DNA of 48,665 bases from CAYMWF01 sp964394085 [NCBI: uncultured Gemmatimonadota bacterium] (GTDB taxonomy: Bacteria > GCA-2686955 > CAYMWF01), in assembly GCA_964394085.1 (NCBI GenBank), contig CAYMWF010000013.1:36779-85443 (forward strand). Reading direction: 5' to 3'. The notes under the pieces were generated by a model. The model did not search any database. It saw only the letters and a list, made by a program, of their open reading frames with translations, and was not told the origin of the DNA. Positions 1-8,231 of the stretch are shown here, in pieces (the first letter of the stretch is position 1; the number at the start of each line of letters is the position of its first letter). A program made the translations under genes and the position numbers.

Positions 1-124
1 AAATATCATTCGCGGAATTGAACACGTGTTCCAGGAGGAAAAAATAGATCTGTCCCCGTTTAGGAAATATCATTCGCGGAATTGAACACGTGTTCCAGGA
101 GGAAAAAATAGATCTGTCCCCGTT
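1..124. repeat. Direct repeat, two copies of a 60-base unit with period 64
   Basis: Bases 1-60 recur without change at 65-124, separated by a four-base spacer. Each copy holds the 12-base palindrome GAACACGTGTTC, a purine-rich Shine-Dalgarno-like stretch (AGGAGGAAAAAA) and the string GATCTGTCCCCGTT. Similar 'TCTGTCCCC' strings are often seen next to REP-associated (Y1) tyrosine transposase genes, but none is present here, so that link is inference. The second copy ends 13 bases before the stop codon of the threonine-synthase-like gene. The array may continue upstream of the window. Confidence 0.85.
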
Positions 125-136
125 CTTTAATGCAGG

Positions 137-1429
137 TCAGGTGGTCGCCGGGGGCAGTTTGGCGGCAGCCGCCAGTTTTTCGATGTCGGGAGGTACGCGG
201 AGGGGCTCCCCGGCCACTTTCAGCGCCGCTTCCACGTCTTTCAGGCCGTTGCCCGTGACGAGAACAAGGGCTTCTTCATCCGGGTCGGTTAGACCGTTTT
301 CCACCGATTTTTTATATCCGGCCATCGCCGCCGCCCCCGCCGGCTCGGCGAATACGCCGGCCGTTCTGCCCAGGAAGAGGACGGCCTCCATGATCTCGGC
401 ATCGGAAACATCCATAAAAGAGCCGCCGCTCTTTTCCACCGCCCGTATACCCTTCAACAGGTTTCTCGGCGTGCCGACGGCTATCGAATCGGCCAGTGTA
501 CCCTCGAAAGATTCAGAGGTATAACCGCTTCCCTTCACTTCGCCTACCGGCGACGGCAACCATTGTTTCACGAACGGGTTGCATCCCGCCGCCTGTACAC
601 CGATTATCCGCGGCATCCGATCGATAAGACCGGCTTCCATGCAGTCGCTGAGCCCCTTGTACACGCCCCCGACGGTGCATCCGTCTCCGACCGCCACCCA
701 TACCGTGGCGGGTGGACGCCAACATAGCTGCTCCAGCGCCTCGATGATAACGGTTTTCTTGCCCTCCACCAGGTACGGATTTATGGCGCAGCTCCGGTTG
801 AACCACCCCCAGCGTTCGCAGGCCTGCCTGCAGAGCTCCCACGCATCGTCGTACGTCCCCTCGACCAAAAGAACCTTCGAACCGAACACGAGAAGCTGTG
901 CGACTTTCGCGGCCGGTGCACGTTCGGGAACGAAGATCAGGCTTTCGACCCCCTGGGCCGCGGCAAAACCGGCCATGGAGGAAGCGGCGTTTCCCGTCGA
1001 CGCGGTGGCTATCACCGGCGCGCCGGTTTCCATCGCTTTCGCCAGGCCGACGGCCGAGGCCCTGTCTTTTAATGACGCGGTGGGATTTCTGCCCTCATCC
1101 TTGATATAAATCCCCGGTGTCCCGAGAGCGGTCCGGAGACCGGAAGGTTCGTACAGCGGTGTCGGCCCGACAACCAGAGACGGGAGAGCCGAGCCTGCAT
1201 CTATGGGGAGCATTTCGCCGTAGCGCCAGATATCGGTGCGGGAGCGGGAGGCCAGCACGGCCCTTGAAATCGATTTCGCGACCGCGCCCTGATCGTAGAT
1301 GACGTCGAGGGTTCCCTCTATTCCGCAATCCGGGCAGGTATAGAGAATCTCCGGGGTGAAAGGGTCGAATTCCCTGGTGCATTTCACGCACGAAAGGTGC
1401 GAAACATGGGTGCGTCCGCTCTTTATCAT
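137..1429 (-). CDS. Threonine synthase-like PLP enzyme with N-terminal zinc ribbon
   Basis: This is a 430-residue fold-type II PLP enzyme. Cys14, Cys17, Cys32 and Cys35 form a small zinc ribbon, as in many archaeal and bacterial threonine synthases. The Schiff-base lysine is Lys121 in NPTASLKDR, and a serine/threonine/glycine-rich phosphate loop (ATASTGNAASS) follows. Threonine synthase converts O-phosphohomoserine to threonine. The ATG at 1429 has a GGGAG ribosome-binding site five bases upstream that overlaps the stop of ygeW, so the two genes are probably co-translated. It is the last gene of the ygeY-ygeW operon, the slot occupied in E. coli by ygeX, diaminopropionate ammonia-lyase, another fold-type II PLP enzyme. 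It may therefore act on a diamino acid or serine-like substrate rather than in threonine synthesis. Family assignment is firm, substrate is not. Confidence 0.85.
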   Translation of the reverse strand: MIKSGRTHVSHLSCVKCTREFDPFTPEILYTCPDCGIEGTLDVIYDQGAVAKSISRAVLASRSRTDIWRYGEMLPIDAGSALPSLVVGPTPLYEPSGLRTALGTPGIYIKDEGRNPTASLKDRASAVGLAKAMETGAPVIATASTGNAASSMAGFAAAQGVESLIFVPERAPAAKVAQLLVFGSKVLLVEGTYDDAWELCRQACERWGWFNRSCAINPYLVEGKKTVIIEALEQLCWRPPATVWVAVGDGCTVGGVYKGLSDCMEAGLIDRMPRIIGVQAAGCNPFVKQWLPSPVGEVKGSGYTSESFEGTLADSIAVGTPRNLLKGIRAVEKSGGSFMDVSDAEIMEAVLFLGRTAGVFAEPAGAAAMAGYKKSVENGLTDPDEEALVLVTGNGLKDVEAALKVAGEPLRVPPDIEKLAAAAKLPPATT

Positions 1430-1438
1430 TGCTTCTCC

Positions 1439-2422
1439 CTACCGCATGGTGAGAGCCATGAGCGCCTTCGCGGTATGGAGCCTGTTTTCCGCCTCGTCGT
1501 AAACCACGGAATGGGGACCGTCGATCACGGCATCGGTCACTTCGTTGCCCCTGTCGGCGGGAAGGCAATGCATGTAAATCGAGTTTTTCGCGGTTTTCTC
1601 CATCAGGCGCTCGTCACATATCCAGTCCGTATACTTCCGGGCCAGGGCGAGACCTTCATCCGGCCTGTCGAAATACGCTTCGGCCCCCCAGCTTTTCGGA
1701 TAGACGATATCCGCGCCTTCGAAGGCGGAGTCCATGTCGTTCACCACTTCGAAAGAGGTTCCCGCCTCTTCCGCATTCCGCCTGACAGCCTCTAATACGG
1801 GATCCATCAGCGCGTATTCCGGCGGGTGGGCGAGAACCACGTCGAGCCCGAACCGGGGCATGAGCATGACCAGCCCCTGCGGCACCGACATCGGTTTGGC
1901 GTAGCTGGGCGCGTAGGCCCAGGACACCGCGATCTTTCTTCCCTTGAGCTCTCCCGGGAATTTTTCCTTGATCGTCATTATGTCGGCGAGAGTCTGGCAC
2001 GGATGATCGATATCGCATTGCATGTTGAGAACCGGAACGGTGGCGTGCTCAGCCACTTCCCTGATATATGTGTTGCCCTCTCCGGGGATGGTATCGTGGC
2101 GGATCGCGATGCCGTGCCCGTAGCGGGAAAGTATGATGCCCGTATCCTTCGGGCTTTCTCCGTGGGAAATCTGCATCACCTCGGGAGTGAGGTCGTGAGC
2201 GTGCCCGCCGAGCTGGGTGATGCCCGCCTCGAACGAATTTCTCGTCCGCGTCGACTTATCGAAAAATATCATGAACAGGGTTTTGTCTGGGAGAAACCTG
2301 TGCGGCTCTCCGAGGGCGAATTTTCGCTTCAAATCGAAAGAAACGTCAAGAGCCGTCTGCAGCTCTTCCGTAGACCAGTCTTCCGTACTGATATAGTCCC
2401 TTCCGCGTAATGTCGTAATCAT
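1439..2422 (-). CDS. ygeW: YgeW-type carbamoyltransferase
   Basis: This is a 327-residue member of the aspartate/ornithine carbamoyltransferase superfamily. The carbamoyl-phosphate motifs are STRTR at 57-61, HPCQ at 140-143 and HCLP at 285-288. The central part, with SWAYAPSYAKPMSVPQG at about 167-183, matches the YgeW branch rather than ArgF or PyrB. E. coli YgeW is longer (about 396 residues) and its amino-acid acceptor has not been settled. The start codon overlaps the stop of ygeY by four bases (ATGA), and GGAAAGG lies eight bases upstream. Loci of this type track with selenium-dependent molybdenum hydroxylases in other genomes. Family is secure; the acceptor substrate is unknown. Confidence 0.9.
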   Translation of the reverse strand: MITTLRGRDYISTEDWSTEELQTALDVSFDLKRKFALGEPHRFLPDKTLFMIFFDKSTRTRNSFEAGITQLGGHAHDLTPEVMQISHGESPKDTGIILSRYGHGIAIRHDTIPGEGNTYIREVAEHATVPVLNMQCDIDHPCQTLADIMTIKEKFPGELKGRKIAVSWAYAPSYAKPMSVPQGLVMLMPRFGLDVVLAHPPEYALMDPVLEAVRRNAEEAGTSFEVVNDMDSAFEGADIVYPKSWGAEAYFDRPDEGLALARKYTDWICDERLMEKTAKNSIYMHCLPADRGNEVTDAVIDGPHSVVYDEAENRLHTAKALMALTMR

Positions 2423-3588
2423 TTGCCGTACCTTTCCAGATAGTCAAGAAGCACCCCGGGAAAATCCCGGTAGAAACTGATTGATTTCTCTATATGCTCA
2501 AGAGGAACGCTGTCCTCGGTTGTGTGCGCATATTTCTCTTCGGACGGTCCGAAACCGATTGTAGGTATCCCGAGCAGACCCATGCTGGCTACGCCGTTCG
2601 TGCTGAAGACCCAGCGACCCACGTCCGGCTTTACGCCGCGAGCCTTTTCAGCGGCTTCGACCCCGGCGCGGACCAGGATGTGGTTTTCAGGCAGGACCCA
2701 GGTCGGATAGTATTTACGCATCGGGAGAACCTTACCGGTATAGCTGCCCCGATCGTATTCGAGGACTTCGACCTCGGCATGTTCGGCCCCCGGAAGCGCT
2801 TCGAGTTCGGCCACGGAGGATTCAGCATCTTCGCCCACCGTGAGACGTCTGTCCAGGTAACATACTGTCCTGTCAGGCACCGTATTGAGTGATCCTGAAA
2901 CCACTTCGAGCCCGGTGGCGGCGACGGTTCCCCTGCCGAGAAAATCATCGTCGGCCAGCCGTTCGTTCAGTTTTTCTATTTCGAGCAGCAGGCGGGACAT
3001 TTTATACAGGGCGTTATCGCCCCGGTCGGGTGCGGAAGCATGACAGGCCTTTCCGCCGACGGTGACCGAAATTTCCATGCGACCGCGGTGACCGCGATAT
3101 ATATCGAGCCCGGTGCATTCGCCCAGCACAACGAAATCGGGTGTCACCGTACCGGAATCGATCAGGTGAAACAGGGCGAGCCCGTCGCAGTCCTCCTCCT
3201 GGACCGTTCCGACAACGTACAAGGTCACCCGGTCGCCGAGGTCGGAAGCCGGAAAAAGAGCGGCCCCGTGCACCATCGCCGCCGTTGCGCCCTTGTTATC
3301 GGATGCACCGCGACCGAAAAGTCGAGTTCCTTCCAGCTTCCCCTCGTAAGGATTGTAATCCCAGGCCTCGGGATCACCGATGCCTACGGTATCAATGTGA
3401 GAATCGTAAAGGATTTTGATCGGTCCGGAGCCTATCCTGCCGACCACGCTGCCGAAATCATCCGTGAAAACGTCGTCATATCCAAGAGATTCCATCTCCG
3501 AGGCGATTCTGGCGACGACTGCTTTCTCCCGGGTGCTTTCGCTCGGAATCGCGATGATATCCCTCAGGAATTTCAAGGCATCATTCAT
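2419..3588 (-). CDS. ygeY: YgeY-family M20 metallohydrolase
   Basis: This is a 389-residue M20 peptidase/deacetylase-like enzyme of the YgeY family, known as the selenium metabolism-linked hydrolase. Metal and catalytic residues are visible: DSHIDTV (His64, Asp66), GRGASDNKG (Asp97), the general-base pair in QEEDCDG (Glu131, Glu132) and the dimerisation-domain His in KACHASAP (His183). M20 enzymes hydrolyse amide bonds of N-acyl or N-carbamoyl amino acids with two zinc ions. The ATG at 3588 is preceded by GGAGG at ten bases. It is the first gene of the coupled ygeY-ygeW-thrC-like operon, which suggests that it and the carbamoyltransferase act on the same N-carbamoyl amino acid. Substrate is inference. 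Confidence 0.9.
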   Translation of the reverse strand: MNDALKFLRDIIAIPSESTREKAVVARIASEMESLGYDDVFTDDFGSVVGRIGSGPIKILYDSHIDTVGIGDPEAWDYNPYEGKLEGTRLFGRGASDNKGATAAMVHGAALFPASDLGDRVTLYVVGTVQEEDCDGLALFHLIDSGTVTPDFVVLGECTGLDIYRGHRGRMEISVTVGGKACHASAPDRGDNALYKMSRLLLEIEKLNERLADDDFLGRGTVAATGLEVVSGSLNTVPDRTVCYLDRRLTVGEDAESSVAELEALPGAEHAEVEVLEYDRGSYTGKVLPMRKYYPTWVLPENHILVRAGVEAAEKARGVKPDVGRWVFSTNGVASMGLLGIPTIGFGPSEEKYAHTTEDSVPLEHIEKSISFYRDFPGVLLDYLERYGK

Positions 3589-3716
3589 ATTGTATTTTCC
3601 TCCGGAACGGCTGTGAACTACAGTAATACTTCTGCATTTTTCCGGCAGTTAAGCTAATACCCGGAGCGCGCCTGTTACCTACAAAAAACAGGGATTTCGT
3701 CAACCTTTCGGAACCG

Positions 3717-4301
3717 TTACAGAAATTCCTGTCTCAGCAGGACTTTATGGCGCTGCAGATAGCTCTCGTAGTCATCGACCGATCTGACATGAAGGCAGAC
3801 ACGCTCATCTTCAACCGGGAGCAGAACCGGGTCAGTGAAAGCAATCCTGAGCAGATCCTTGAAGTCCATGGTTCCCTGCTTCCGTGCTTCCTCGATATCT
3901 TTCCTCGAAATTATGAACGGAGATCCCTGCCTGCCCCTGAATGACGGAACGAGGGAGCGATCAGGCTCCTCGTCGAATTTCTCGGCCATTCGACGAAGCA
4001 GCCTCGAAGCAATCAAGGGCTGGGACACCGAAAAAACAAAAAAACCCTTTGTTCCATTCTGCTCGGAAAGCGCGGTTGAAATCACAGAATCGAGACTGCT
4101 CGGGTCTGCCGTCTGGTCAACCTTTACGCGCTCGATAACATGGACGGTTTGCGCCCCGGAAAACACGTATAAATCAGCTAGCCGGGCAATTTTTATTCTA
4201 TCCAGGAGGTGGTTGAGAAAATATCGACCCTTGATGGTCAATAATGCTACCGGATGATTAACATCACCCAGGCTGTCAGCGAAAACAATCGCCGGAATCA
4301 A
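3717..4301 (-). CDS. Degenerate MobA/MocA-like nucleotidyltransferase fold protein
   Basis: This 194-residue protein aligns by eye along its length with MobA-like NTP transferases, including the MocA-type enzymes that work on the molybdenum cofactor. It begins MIPAIVFADS where family members have MIPAIVLAAG, ends its fold with a recognisable RGRQGSPFIISR segment, and keeps the usual length. The signature residues are missing. LAAGxSxRMGxPK is replaced at residues 7-20 by a sequence without the Gly, Arg-Met-Gly or Lys, and the metal-binding GDQP is SVSQP at 91-95. Translation appears to start at TTG, supported by AAAGGA seven bases upstream and by the conserved N-terminus. It lies 128 bases before ygeY on the same strand. 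It may be a regulatory or scaffold pseudo-enzyme. Confidence 0.6.
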   Translation of the reverse strand: MIPAIVFADSLGDVNHPVALLTIKGRYFLNHLLDRIKIARLADLYVFSGAQTVHVIERVKVDQTADPSSLDSVISTALSEQNGTKGFFVFSVSQPLIASRLLRRMAEKFDEEPDRSLVPSFRGRQGSPFIISRKDIEEARKQGTMDFKDLLRIAFTDPVLLPVEDERVCLHVRSVDDYESYLQRHKVLLRQEFL

Positions 4302-4358
4302 TACTTCATCCTTTCATTTATTGGAAGGTGCATTTTCAGCAAAAGAAGCCAGTCAGGT

Positions 4359-5231
4359 TCAATGACCCGAATTCTTCGCGTCCTCCCATACCCGATCGAG
4401 CTCATCGAGGGTCAGCTCCCGGGCTTCTCTCCCCTCATCGTTCAGCTTTCGCTCCATGTACCTGAAGCGGGCTGTAAAACGCGAAACGGCTTTCTGGAGG
4501 GAGGATTCGGGATCTACTCCGATAAAGCGGGACAGGTTGACGAGAGAAAACAGTATATCGCCGAATTCATGCTCGATTTCTTCACGACTCGCGGAATCGC
4601 CTGCATGTGTCAGCTCTTCGATTTCTTCATTCACCTTGACCAGGACTTCTTCAACCCTGGACCAGTCGAAACCGACCCGGGACACCCTTTCCTGGACCCT
4701 GTGAGCCTTGCTCAGCGCCGGGAGGGCCACCGGGATGCCGTCGAGCAGGGAGTTCCGTGCGCCGCCGGCTTCCTTCTGTTTAATCACTTCCCATTGATCT
4801 ACGACCTCAGAGGGCGTATCGAGTTTTTTCCCGCCGAATATATGCGGATGCCTCGAAATCATTTTTTCGGAAATGCCGTTCGCAACCGCGGCAATGTCGA
4901 AATCACCCTTTTCTTCAGCTATCCTGGAATGGAATACGATCTGGAGAAGCACGTCCCCCAGTTCTTCGCATATTTTGGCGCTCTGCCCGCTGTCTATAGC
5001 TTCGAGGGTCTCGTAAGCCTCTTCCACAAGGTAGGGTTTCAGGCTTTCGTGAGTCTGCTCGAGATCCCACGGGCAGCCGCTCTCGGCGTCCCTGAGACGC
5101 TCCATGATATTTACAAGCTTTTCGAATGCTTTCGGTTTGTCGGAAGTTTCCATCTTGAATCCGGTCTCCACCTGCCTGCGAGGTTTGCGCGAAGATTGAG
5201 CCGACCGATGGTTCTCCTCCGAAACCTGCAT
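4359..5231 (-). CDS. mazG: Nucleoside triphosphate pyrophosphohydrolase MazG
   Basis: MazG hydrolyses (d)NTPs to monophosphates and pyrophosphate in the cytoplasm. Two tandem all-alpha MazG units are present. The first carries CPWDLEQTHESLKPYLVEEAYE and EELGDVLLQIVFHSRI (Mg2+-binding EExxE and ExxD), followed by the conserved HPHIFGG. The second carries NEEIEEL and EHEFGDILFSLVNLSRF. The downstream Met27 at 5153 is a likelier start: residues 1-26 are Lys/Arg/Ser-rich and unlike the family, and 264 residues would match the E. coli length. Neither start has a strong ribosome-binding site. It is 57 bases upstream of the MobA-like gene on the same strand. Confidence 0.9.
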   Translation of the reverse strand: MQVSEENHRSAQSSRKPRRQVETGFKMETSDKPKAFEKLVNIMERLRDAESGCPWDLEQTHESLKPYLVEEAYETLEAIDSGQSAKICEELGDVLLQIVFHSRIAEEKGDFDIAAVANGISEKMISRHPHIFGGKKLDTPSEVVDQWEVIKQKEAGGARNSLLDGIPVALPALSKAHRVQERVSRVGFDWSRVEEVLVKVNEEIEELTHAGDSASREEIEHEFGDILFSLVNLSRFIGVDPESSLQKAVSRFTARFRYMERKLNDEGREARELTLDELDRVWEDAKNSGH

Positions 5232-5341
5232 ATGATCGTATCATTTACATATATCACCAGCCGGAACTCCCAGGCAATCGAAAAGGCGATTTAAACGGGT
5301 AAAGGGGAGAACGGCGGATACCCCTCCGGGAAGAGAGGCGA

Positions 5342-6418
5342 TCATGCATTTCCGCGGTGGTCGGTGTCTCCCGGTGTAATATTCCAGTTCAGCGGATCCT
5401 GGAGCAGTTCTTTTTCCGCATCGTCGCATTTTCCGAGAAAGTGAACGATCAGGCTGAACGCGCTTTCGCTCGGCTTGAATTTTCTGTCCAGCAGATATTT
5501 ATAGAGGTGCATGTGCCTGAACCCCATCAAATGGATATTCCTGCATTTTTCACGCTTGAAGTGCTTATAAATCGTTGCATACAGTAAATTCAACACCTCG
5601 GGCCTGTTTTGAATATAGAAACAATCCATTATGCGGCCGCTGCTTCTATCCTCATATTTCTCGACACATAGAACAGTGTAGCCGGCAATTTCACCCGTGT
5701 CTTTTTCTTCGACTGCGAATATGTCGAAATTTATGGGATTGTCCACGTAGCGCCAGTTTAGATACGACTTGTTCTTCACCGATACGATGCAGAAATTTTG
5801 TTTCTCGCTTTCCCACAGTCGATCGAACCGTTCATCGAAGCTCGAGATCTTTTTGACCAGCAAACCTCCCGGATCAACTCGTGGGATATTGTGCCGGAGC
5901 CGCAGGATCGGATTGATGAAAAATGCCGCCATCCCGGCCAGAGCGCCGCTCTTGAGCCTCTTTTTCAGAGAGTTGGTCACGTCCAGTGTCAAAGTCAGAT
6001 CGTCGAGCCGGCCGACAGGGCGGAACCCCGTCGCAAAATTCACCTTCGTGGATATGTCGTTGGCGAAACCGAAGAGGAAACGAACCTCTCTTCCCCTGGC
6101 ATAATTAATGGCATCCCTGACGAGCCTCAAAAAAACCCCGGCTTTTCTATGTGCCGAGTCGACGAAAAGATCTCCGGACAGCGCCGCCGTCAGCTCAGCA
6201 TCGGCCATCCTTATATGCACCGGCGTGGCGCCCACCGCACCGACGATCTGATTTTCGTAAATGGCGAGGTGTTCCAGGTGCTTCCCCGCGGGATTCCTGA
6301 AAAATTTCCAATCCATGTATTCAGCGTCGATATTGATTTTAAAAATTTTACTCAGTACATCTGCAGCATCGTCCAGAGCTTCTTTTTCCATCCACCTGAC
6401 TGAGTATTTACCCGCCAT
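5342..6418 (-). CDS. Double-GNAT-like acyltransferase family protein
   Basis: This 358-residue cytoplasmic protein has the layout of two-lobed GNAT proteins. In the first lobe an N-terminal helix (DDAADVLSKIF) and MDWKFFRNPAGK are followed by strands ending in GAVGATPVHIRM, then a probable acetyl-CoA loop (VDSAHRKAGVFLRLVRDAINYA) at about 90-115. A second lobe from about 210 contains NYLNWRY-type and IAGYTVL segments. GNATs of this size are common near surface polysaccharide or lipid genes, where they modify sugars or amino groups. The start at 6418 has AGGA seven bases upstream. A distant paralogue lies at 8232-9344 with an FG-GAP protein between them. Substrate unknown. Confidence 0.7.
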   Translation of the reverse strand: MAGKYSVRWMEKEALDDAADVLSKIFKINIDAEYMDWKFFRNPAGKHLEHLAIYENQIVGAVGATPVHIRMADAELTAALSGDLFVDSAHRKAGVFLRLVRDAINYARGREVRFLFGFANDISTKVNFATGFRPVGRLDDLTLTLDVTNSLKKRLKSGALAGMAAFFINPILRLRHNIPRVDPGGLLVKKISSFDERFDRLWESEKQNFCIVSVKNKSYLNWRYVDNPINFDIFAVEEKDTGEIAGYTVLCVEKYEDRSSGRIMDCFYIQNRPEVLNLLYATIYKHFKREKCRNIHLMGFRHMHLYKYLLDRKFKPSESAFSLIVHFLGKCDDAEKELLQDPLNWNITPGDTDHRGNA

Positions 6419-6577
6419 GAAGAAGTCCTTTCGGGAGATTACTGCTGATTCACAACCTGCGGCGAGGATTTGCCAAGCCGGTAAAGCTTCATCAGGTTAA
6501 ATCAAAATGCACTTCTCCGCAGGCTCTTTGCTTTCCTGGTTCAAGCCCTACCGCAAATACAGCCTGCTTCTGCTTAA

Positions 6578-6602
6578 GACATCAAAAAACCGGTCTGATG
6601 TC
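6578..6602. other. Inverted repeat in the 6419-6710 intergenic stretch
   Basis: GACATCA at 6578-6584 is complementary to TGATGTC at 6596-6602 across an 11-base spacer. It lies downstream of the FG-GAP gene and upstream of the GNAT gene, both on the minus strand, but no T-run follows in either direction. It may therefore be a weak terminator or an operator; nothing decides between these. The rest of 6419-6710 shows no convincing gene. Confidence 0.35.
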
Positions 6603-6710
6603 AATGTAAACTATCGGCCGGCAATTCGAACAGAAACGGATGAAGATTTAAATCAGGCTGGACAGTTCCCATCAATAAGCATGGCATACCAGGGGTGGAT
6701 TTTTACAGGT

Positions 6711-7922
6711 TCAAAGCCCGGTTTCCCGCTCTTCGAGCACCAGGAGGCGGCTATTGGAGTTGTCCCATTCCGAGAGAATGATTTCTCCCCGGCCGTTCCT
6801 GTCGAGGTCGCACAGGGAGATGCAATAGGGGAGCACGATCGAAGCCGGGGTCTCGCGCTTCCAGACGACCCTGTATTCGCCGCATCCGTCCGCCCGGAAC
6901 AGATACTGCCCCCTGGCTGCATTGCAAATAAAGGCTTTCCGGCCGCTCGTTTCCCCGGCCGCGGCGACATCGTTCGATTTCCAGAAACTCCTGTCCGGAA
7001 CCTTCCAGCGCATTGAACATCCGGCGACCGGAGACTGTAGAAGAACAAAGGAATCAACCGTATTGAAAACACCGAAAAGCAGGTCGCCTGCGAAACCGGA
7101 GCCGCCCTCCCCGGGAAGCAGGTTCAGCCGGCCGGTGCAGAACACCAGGTACCCCAGATCAAAACCCGATGCAGAATCCCCTAAATCATCATCTCCGGCA
7201 CATTCAATCATAAATACCGAACCGCGACTGTAACCGTGCCACATCAGCAAAACGCCGCCGATTCCGGCGGAAGGGGAAAAAAATATACCCATATCACCCG
7301 GCGTCCCTTCGTCGCAGGCGTAATATCGAGGAGTTTCCGGCCAGCGATCGAATTTATCCCCGCCGGTAACTTCATATACGGTGAGAACAAAAAAGGGATC
7401 GTTCTCCGCTCTTTCGAGGACTGTTATTTCGGTAAGACCGTCGCCGTCCATATCTCCATATTTCGCAAGGCAGCAGATTCCGGCCGGAATAACCAGCTCC
7501 CATGTCAGAATGGAAGGGAAGTTCCCCTCTCCCGAAGCTTCCCAGACCTGTATTCTCGCGCCGGTACTGAACGAACCCGCATAAGCGAGTATCTCCATTC
7601 TGCCGTCGCGATCGGCGTCTCCCGTATCCATCGGAACCGCGGGCGCGTATTCGCCGTACCCGTCGAAATCAGCGATTTTGGTGAAAGCTCCGTCCCCACC
7701 GCGGGAAACGATACGGAGCGCTCCGGTTCTACCGGAGCGGCCGGTTATTTCACCGTATCCGTCGCCGTTCAGGTCTCCGGTCAGAAAAAACTCCATATAT
7801 TCGAGTGAATCGACCGGTTCGAACACGGGATCCCTTTGCAAGGCGTCATGAATCACCCCTGAAAAGCCGGCCCCGCACAGCAGCGGGGAGATTAACAACA
7901 AACAGAATATCCTGCGGAGCAT
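6711..7922 (-). CDS. Secreted FG-GAP/VCBS repeat protein
   Basis: From the ATG at 7922 the product is 403 residues. That start gives a classic signal peptide (MLRRIFCLLLISPLLCGAG) and has TGGAGG twelve bases upstream, so I prefer it to upstream in-frame starts that reach 8144. The mature part contains calcium-binding FG-GAP loops: LTGDLNGDGYGEI, DTGDADRDGRMEI, KYGDMDGDGLTEI and, at the C-terminus, LCDLDRNGRGEI. This pattern builds a beta-propeller related to integrin alpha domains and is usual in exported lectin- or matrix-binding proteins. No sorting domain or enzyme domain follows. It sits between two GNAT-like genes on the same strand. Ligand unknown. Confidence 0.75.
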   Translation of the reverse strand: MLRRIFCLLLISPLLCGAGFSGVIHDALQRDPVFEPVDSLEYMEFFLTGDLNGDGYGEITGRSGRTGALRIVSRGGDGAFTKIADFDGYGEYAPAVPMDTGDADRDGRMEILAYAGSFSTGARIQVWEASGEGNFPSILTWELVIPAGICCLAKYGDMDGDGLTEITVLERAENDPFFVLTVYEVTGGDKFDRWPETPRYYACDEGTPGDMGIFFSPSAGIGGVLLMWHGYSRGSVFMIECAGDDDLGDSASGFDLGYLVFCTGRLNLLPGEGGSGFAGDLLFGVFNTVDSFVLLQSPVAGCSMRWKVPDRSFWKSNDVAAAGETSGRKAFICNAARGQYLFRADGCGEYRVVWKRETPASIVLPYCISLCDLDRNGRGEIILSEWDNSNSRLLVLEERETGL

Positions 7923-8231
7923 GAACAAGAGACACCTCCATCCATATAAAAAGAGCATCAGCCGGAAATACCGCCGGTCCACTTTATTTTGAACCTTCCG
8001 ACCTGTGAGGGGAGGTTGTTTCGCAAGCAATGTGCCGCAACGATCTCGTGCGAAATTTTCAGAACCGGCGCCTGGATTCGGTAGGGCAGGAGCAGCCGGG
8101 CGGGTGGAACTGCATGCCCCGGGGTTCGGAGAAAGATCAGGCAACCCGGCAGCGGATGGATACCGGTCGTTGGGTGGTTACGTACGGTTCAGGGAAGGGC
8201 GGGAAATGACCACCGAAAGATTGTCTTTCGA
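7923..8231. other. Intergenic stretch without a supported gene
   Basis: This stretch separates the FG-GAP gene from the second GNAT gene. The frame of the FG-GAP gene stays open into it (to 8144), but the translation is Pro/Arg-rich without family character and lies before the better-placed signal peptide. It probably holds the promoter of the FG-GAP gene. I see no repeat, RNA gene or terminator in it. Confidence 0.5.
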
